Notes under the pieces: model-generated
Database searches by the model: none
Seen by the model: only the letters and a program-made list of their open reading frames with translations
Told to the model about the DNA's origin: nothing
Source: JAKPBU01 sp964425695
GTDB taxonomy: Bacteria > Pseudomonadota > Gammaproteobacteria > Xanthomonadales > Xanthomonadaceae
Direction: 5' to 3'
Assembly (NCBI GenBank): GCA_964425695.1
Contig: CAYRNF010000001.1
Location: forward strand, 1-64,000
DNA length: 64,000 nucleotides
Part shown: positions 60,716 through 64,000 of the stretch, piece after piece
Position numbering within the stretch: position 1 is the first letter of the stretch
Layout: every line of letters starts with the position of its first letter
Translations under genes and position numbers: made by a program

Positions 60716-61168
60716 ATGAGTACGCTCAAGAAAGACCACATCCTCGGCGCGGGCGCTGCGGCCGTGGCCGGCGGCGCGACCGGCGCGGCCATCGGCGCCG
60801 TCGTCGGGGGCCCGGTAGGACTTGCCGTTGGCGCCGCCGCCGGCGGCGCGCTGGGCGCGGTGATCGGCGACCGCGCCGCCGAGGCCCGTGACAAGCGCGG
60901 CGACCTGGGTCACTTCGAACAGATCTACCGGGACATGCCCTACTACGTGGACGGCATGACCTGGGACGACTACGCGCCCGCCTACCGCTATGGGCTGGAT
61001 ACCTGGCGCACCCACGGCGCGCGCGGGTTCGCCGAAGCCGAGGCCGACCTGGAAGCCGGCTGGGGCCGCGCCCGGGATGTCTCGCGTCTGCACTGGGCGC
61101 AGGCGCGCGGTGCGGTCGAGCACGCCTGGCGGGAACTGGCGCAGTCCCTGCAGTCGCGCGGAACCTGA
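60716..61168 (+). CDS. Glycine-zipper protein, paralogue 2
   Basis: A 150-residue paralogue of the preceding gene with the same plan: KKDHILGAGAAAVAGGATGAAIG zipper, then WDDYAPAYRYGLDTW and SRLHWAQARGAVEHAWREL. Both start M-S-x-x-KKDH. GGGAGG lies 6 nt before the ATG. Tandem paralogues with a common promoter motif suggest one stress regulon. It ends 8 bp from the convergent LysR gene. Confidence 0.8.
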   Translation: MSTLKKDHILGAGAAAVAGGATGAAIGAVVGGPVGLAVGAAAGGALGAVIGDRAAEARDKRGDLGHFEQIYRDMPYYVDGMTWDDYAPAYRYGLDTWRTHGARGFAEAEADLEAGWGRARDVSRLHWAQARGAVEHAWRELAQSLQSRGT

Positions 61169-61176
61169 GCGCGCCT

Positions 61177-62253
61177 TCAGCCGCCCGTTCGCGCCAGCAC
61201 GGCGTCTTCGTCGTTCTCCACGTCCGGTGCGGCAGCGCGCGTCTGCCCGAAGTCCGTCGCGAGCGTCGCCGTGCGCGCCGCTTCCAGCACCGCGCTCGCC
61301 TCGCGCGCGGCATCGCGGGCGCTGCAGATCGTGGGGCAGAGCGCTTCCATGTAATCGGCATCGACGTGGAAGCGGTCGACCAGGAAATCCACGAACGCGC
61401 GCACCTTGGGCGACTGCACGCGGCCGCGCGGGAACACCGCGTTCAGGTCGTACTCCGGCCCCGACCAGCCCGCCAGCACGCGACGGATGTAGCCGGCCTG
61501 GACGAACGCCTTGACCATCACGTCGCTGGCCAGCATCAGCCCTTCGCCGCACACCAGCGCGCCGCGTAGCGCGGCCGGATCGTTGGCGACCATCACCGGG
61601 TCGATGCGGTATTCGACCGTGTGCGACCCATTGCTCAGCGGCCAGTAGTACTGCCCGTTGCGCATCAGCTTCTGCATGCCGAAGGTGCGGTGGTGCTGCA
61701 GGTCGTCGGGCTGCAGCGGTTCGCCGTGCTGGTCGATGTACTCGGGGCTGGCGTAGACCTGGGTGCGCAGCGTGGCCAGCTTCCGCGCGATCAGGTTCGA
61801 ATCGGGCAGCGCGCCGATGCGGAGCGCCACGTCGATCTCGCGGTCGATGAGGTCCAAAGGCTCGTTCGACAGCACCATGTCCACGCGCACTTCCGGATGA
61901 CGCGCGTGGAACTCGCCCAGCATCGGCGCGATGCGCTCGATGCCCAGCGAGTAGGGCGCGGTGATGCGCAGCCAGCCGCGCGGGCCTTCCTGCAGCTGGC
62001 TGACGGCGCTCTCGGCTTCGTCGAGTTCGCGGGCGATGCGCTGGCAGTGTTCGAAGTAGACGTTGCCGGCCTCGGTCAGGCCGAGCTTGCGCGTGGTCCG
62101 GTGCAGCAGCTGCGCGCCGAGGCGCATTTCCAGCTCCTGCACCTTCCGGCTGACGGTGGTCTTGGGCAGGCGCAGCGCCTTGGCCGCGCCGACGAAGCTG
62201 CCGTGCTCGACCACCCTGACGAAGATCAGGGTGTCGTTGAGATCGCGGGACAT
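61177..62253 (-). CDS. LysR-family transcriptional regulator
   Basis: A 358-residue LysR regulator: winged helix at the N-terminus (FVRVVEHGSFVGAAKALRLPKTTVSRKVQELE), then an effector-binding domain (RGWLRITAPYSLGIERIAPMLGEF, DREIDVALRIGALPDSNLIARKL). The tail is about 55 residues longer than the usual ~300-residue size, with an Ala-rich, probably disordered end. GGAG precedes the ATG. It is divergent from the membrane protein-SDR-RND operon and most likely controls it. Confidence 0.92.
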   Translation of the reverse strand: MSRDLNDTLIFVRVVEHGSFVGAAKALRLPKTTVSRKVQELEMRLGAQLLHRTTRKLGLTEAGNVYFEHCQRIARELDEAESAVSQLQEGPRGWLRITAPYSLGIERIAPMLGEFHARHPEVRVDMVLSNEPLDLIDREIDVALRIGALPDSNLIARKLATLRTQVYASPEYIDQHGEPLQPDDLQHHRTFGMQKLMRNGQYYWPLSNGSHTVEYRIDPVMVANDPAALRGALVCGEGLMLASDVMVKAFVQAGYIRRVLAGWSGPEYDLNAVFPRGRVQSPKVRAFVDFLVDRFHVDADYMEALCPTICSARDAAREASAVLEAARTATLATDFGQTRAAAPDVENDEDAVLARTGG

Positions 62254-62302
62254 GGCGCTACTCCTGTCGAGGGTGGGCTGGGATTGGCCCGGAGCCGGGA
62301 TA

Positions 62303-62327
62303 ATTATTCCCTCATTCAGCGACTAAT
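62303..62327. promoter_or_regulatory. Candidate LysR-binding site in the divergent promoter
   Basis: ATTA-N17-TAAT at 62303-62327 in the 128-bp space between the LysR gene and the operon, a local AT-rich island in GC-rich DNA. LysR proteins often bind interrupted dyads with an A/T-rich edge here. The pairing is short, so this is tentative. Confidence 0.4.
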
Positions 62328-62381
62328 CAAGCCGGCATCGGCGCCGTATCTTGCCCCGCGTGTCTCCACGAGAGCGTCGGC

Positions 62382-62627
62382 ATGTCCGCCTTGGTCCGCC
62401 AGCAATTCCCACGTTTCGGCCTGATCGCCTTCCTGGCGGCGGACCTGCTGGGGCTGTCTGCACTTGTTTACGATCAATGGTTTGCGGTCGATCGCGCGCA
62501 GGCCTGGGTCTTGGCCACGGTACTGACGCTGTGCGCGCTGCCGGTGCTGGCGCGTGTCGCCGATGCAGTGATGGTCATGGCGGCGGACGCCCCTTTAGGT
62601 GCGAATCCGGGAGAGAAAATCCCGTGA
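62382..62627 (+). CDS. Small two-helix membrane protein
   Basis: An 81-residue protein, not recognised. Two hydrophobic segments (FGLIAFLAADLLGLSALVY and AWVLATVLTLCALPVLARVA) with a short tail. Its stop overlaps the GTG start of the next gene (GTGA at 62624-62627), which makes a small accessory role in the efflux operon likely. Confidence 0.65.
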   Translation: MSALVRQQFPRFGLIAFLAADLLGLSALVYDQWFAVDRAQAWVLATVLTLCALPVLARVADAVMVMAADAPLGANPGEKIP

Positions 62628-63529
62628 ACGGGACAATCGAATCCGGGACAGTGCCGGCCCTGGTGGTGGTGGGCGCAACCGGCGCCATCGGCAGTGGCGT
62701 TGTCGCGGCGGCGGTGGCGGCCGGTCGGCCGGTGATCGCGGTGGCGCGCAGCGCCGAGCGCCTGGACGCACTGCGCGCCGCGCATTCGGAGGCCGACCTT
62801 TCGCTCGTCCCCGCCTCGCTCACCAGCGATGGCGAGGCCGCGGCGCTGGCAGAACGTCTGCACCGCTCCGGCCGGACGATCCTGGGCGTGGTCGCCGCCG
62901 TGCGCGGCGCCGCCATGCGCGGTCGCGTACTCGAACAGCCGGCCGACTTCCTGCGCCGCCGGCTCGACGACGACCTGTTGCCGCACCTGTTCGCCGCGCG
63001 CCACCTGCTGCCGTTGCTTGCCGGCAAGCTGCGCGGTGGTTACGTGCTGGTAGGCGGTCCCGGCGACGAGCATCCCTGGGCCGGCTATGGCCACCGCTCC
63101 ATCGCCGCCGCCGCGCTGCGGATGCTGGCCCGTGTGCTGCATGACGAGGCGCGCGTGCTGGGCGTGCGCGTGCACCTGCTGTCGGTGGACTCGCCGGCCG
63201 CCACAGATGCCAATCGTGGAAACGCCTGTCCGCAGTGGCCGAACGCCAACGCCATTGGACGCCGCGCGCTGGCGCTGATCGAACGCGGAGGCGGCCCGCC
63301 GCCGGAGCCCGCGGTGGTGCGCTTCCGGGCGCCGCAGCGCCGCGAAGGCGAATCGCACCCCGCGCCGCCGCACGGATCGCGCGCCGTGCGCGCGCCGCTG
63401 CCCGCCGACTGCGTACGCGACGCGCGCCGACTGCTGCGTTCGATCGCCACCCCCACCGCCCGCGTGCCCGCCGCGCGAACCGACGCCTTCCCCGCGCTTC
63501 CCCCGCCTTCTCCAGGACATTCGACATGA
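62624..63529 (+). CDS. Atypical short-chain dehydrogenase/reductase
   Basis: A 301-residue Rossmann protein from GTG 62624. The NAD(P)-binding motif is VVVGATGAIGSGV, and LDALRAAHSEADLSLVPASLTS fits the SDR beta2-beta3 region. The catalytic YxxxK is degenerate: the expected position reads WAGYGHRSIAAAALRML, with no Lys four after the Tyr, and the Ser of the active site is replaced by GGPGDEH. It may be a binding or regulatory protein and not an enzyme. A Pro/Arg-rich tail of about 60 residues follows. Its stop overlaps the RND adaptor start by 4 bp. Confidence 0.75.
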   Translation: MNGTIESGTVPALVVVGATGAIGSGVVAAAVAAGRPVIAVARSAERLDALRAAHSEADLSLVPASLTSDGEAAALAERLHRSGRTILGVVAAVRGAAMRGRVLEQPADFLRRRLDDDLLPHLFAARHLLPLLAGKLRGGYVLVGGPGDEHPWAGYGHRSIAAAALRMLARVLHDEARVLGVRVHLLSVDSPAATDANRGNACPQWPNANAIGRRALALIERGGGPPPEPAVVRFRAPQRREGESHPAPPHGSRAVRAPLPADCVRDARRLLRSIATPTARVPAARTDAFPALPPPSPGHST

Positions 63530-64000
63530 CCCCACGCAACTCCCTGGCCCGCTCGGGCCGCGGCGTGCCGTACGGCACCGCGCTGCTCGCGGCGTCGCTC
63601 GCGGCGCTGATCGCCGCCTGCACCAGCGAGGCCGCGCCCAGCGCCGGCATGCCGCCGCCGCCGGAAGTCAGCGTCGCCACCGTCGCCGCCAAATCGGTGC
63701 GCCAGTGGGACGAATTCACCGGCCGCGTCGTCGCGGTGGAAACCGTCGAGCTGCGCCCGCGGGTCAGCGGCTACGTGCAGCGCGTGGCGTATGCCGAAGG
63801 CCAGGAGGTGCGCAAGGGCGACCTGCTGTTCATCATCGATCCGCGCCCGTACCGCGCCGCGCTCGACCGGGCGCAGGCCGATCTCGCACGCGCCCAGGCC
63901 GAAGCGCGGCTGGCGCGCACCCAGGACGCCCGCGCGCAGTCGCTGATCGAGGCGCGTGCGATCTCCAGGGAAGAGTTCGAGACCCGCCGCGCCGCCACCG
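63526..64000 (+). CDS. RND efflux periplasmic adaptor (HlyD/AcrA-type), 5' part
   Basis: 158 residues before the window ends. Lipobox signal (ASLAALIAAC), then VSVATVAAKSVRQWDEFTGRVVAVETVELRPRVSGYVQRV, the beta-barrel/lipoyl lead-in of RND membrane-fusion proteins, YAEGQEVRKGDLLFIIDPRPY and the start of the helical hairpin (LARAQAEARLARTQDA). It would link an inner-membrane RND pump to an outer-membrane channel; those genes should follow outside the window. Start overlaps the SDR stop (ATGA). Confidence 0.9.
   Translation, partial: MTPRNSLARSGRGVPYGTALLAASLAALIAACTSEAAPSAGMPPPPEVSVATVAAKSVRQWDEFTGRVVAVETVELRPRVSGYVQRVAYAEGQEVRKGDLLFIIDPRPYRAALDRAQADLARAQAEARLARTQDARAQSLIEARAISREEFETRRAAT

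Noticed and set aside
1..64000. tRNA, rRNA, attachment sites or a replication origin
   Set aside because: No cloverleaf-type sequence, rRNA segment, integrase gene or DnaA-box cluster was noticed by eye; a tRNA scan would be decisive.

Overview
The window is about 64 kb of very GC-rich DNA with densely packed genes. Gene content points to a gammaproteobacterium of the Xanthomonadaceae (Lysobacter / Luteimonas / Pseudoxanthomonas-like). The main evidence is two proteins ending in XVIPCD-type C-termini (the signal used by Xanthomonadaceae antibacterial type IV secretion), leaderless promoters with a TANNNT box placed 6-7 nt before ATG, and palindromic repeats of the kinds common in this family. 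Genus assignment is inference. No rRNA, tRNA, CRISPR array or complete insertion sequence was seen.

Layout. 1-10.5 kb: the start of a lipoprotein gene, a TonB-dependent receptor, an outer-membrane barrel protein, a rhomboid protease, a diguanylate cyclase, an RlmI-type rRNA methyltransferase, a VIT-family transporter, an amino-acid permease and small proteins. 10.7-18.0 kb: rmuC, an M23 peptidase-like protein and the complete mlaFEDCB-mlaA lipid-asymmetry cluster on the minus strand, interrupted by two palindromic repeat elements. 18.3-25.3 kb: one giant autotransporter with Ig-like and Calx-beta domains. 25.4-34.3 kb: recC-recB-recD with overlapping stop/start codons; recD carries a palindromic repeat read in frame.

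34.3-37.4 kb is clearly AT-richer and encodes a two-gene Hachiman anti-phage system (hamA, DUF1837 nuclease; hamB, helicase). It starts 9 nt after the recD stop codon, so the layout reads recC-recB-recD-hamA-hamB. A small membrane-protein gene follows, bracketed by two copies of another palindromic repeat. 38.2-43.0 kb holds a SIMPL lipoprotein, three small or uncharacterised genes and a catalase-like peroxidase coupled to cytochrome b561.

43.3-51.8 kb contains two lipoprotein-effector pairs: a putative cell-wall-acting effector and a DUF2235-type lipase, each preceded by a lipoprotein gene that probably gives immunity. Between them lie an esterase, a YCII protein, an EamA exporter and an autoregulated ArsR-SRPBCC pair. 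51.9-64 kb holds two small membrane proteins, a quinone-reductase-like enzyme, a DUF885 peptidase-like lipoprotein, DbpA helicase, a multidomain LysM hydrolase, two paralogous glycine-zipper proteins sharing one promoter motif, and a LysR regulator divergent from an SDR-RND efflux operon that runs off the window.

As a whole the window is a housekeeping backbone (envelope maintenance, DNA repair) with accessory insertions for phage defence and bacterial competition. All identities come from reading the sequence; no database search was possible.
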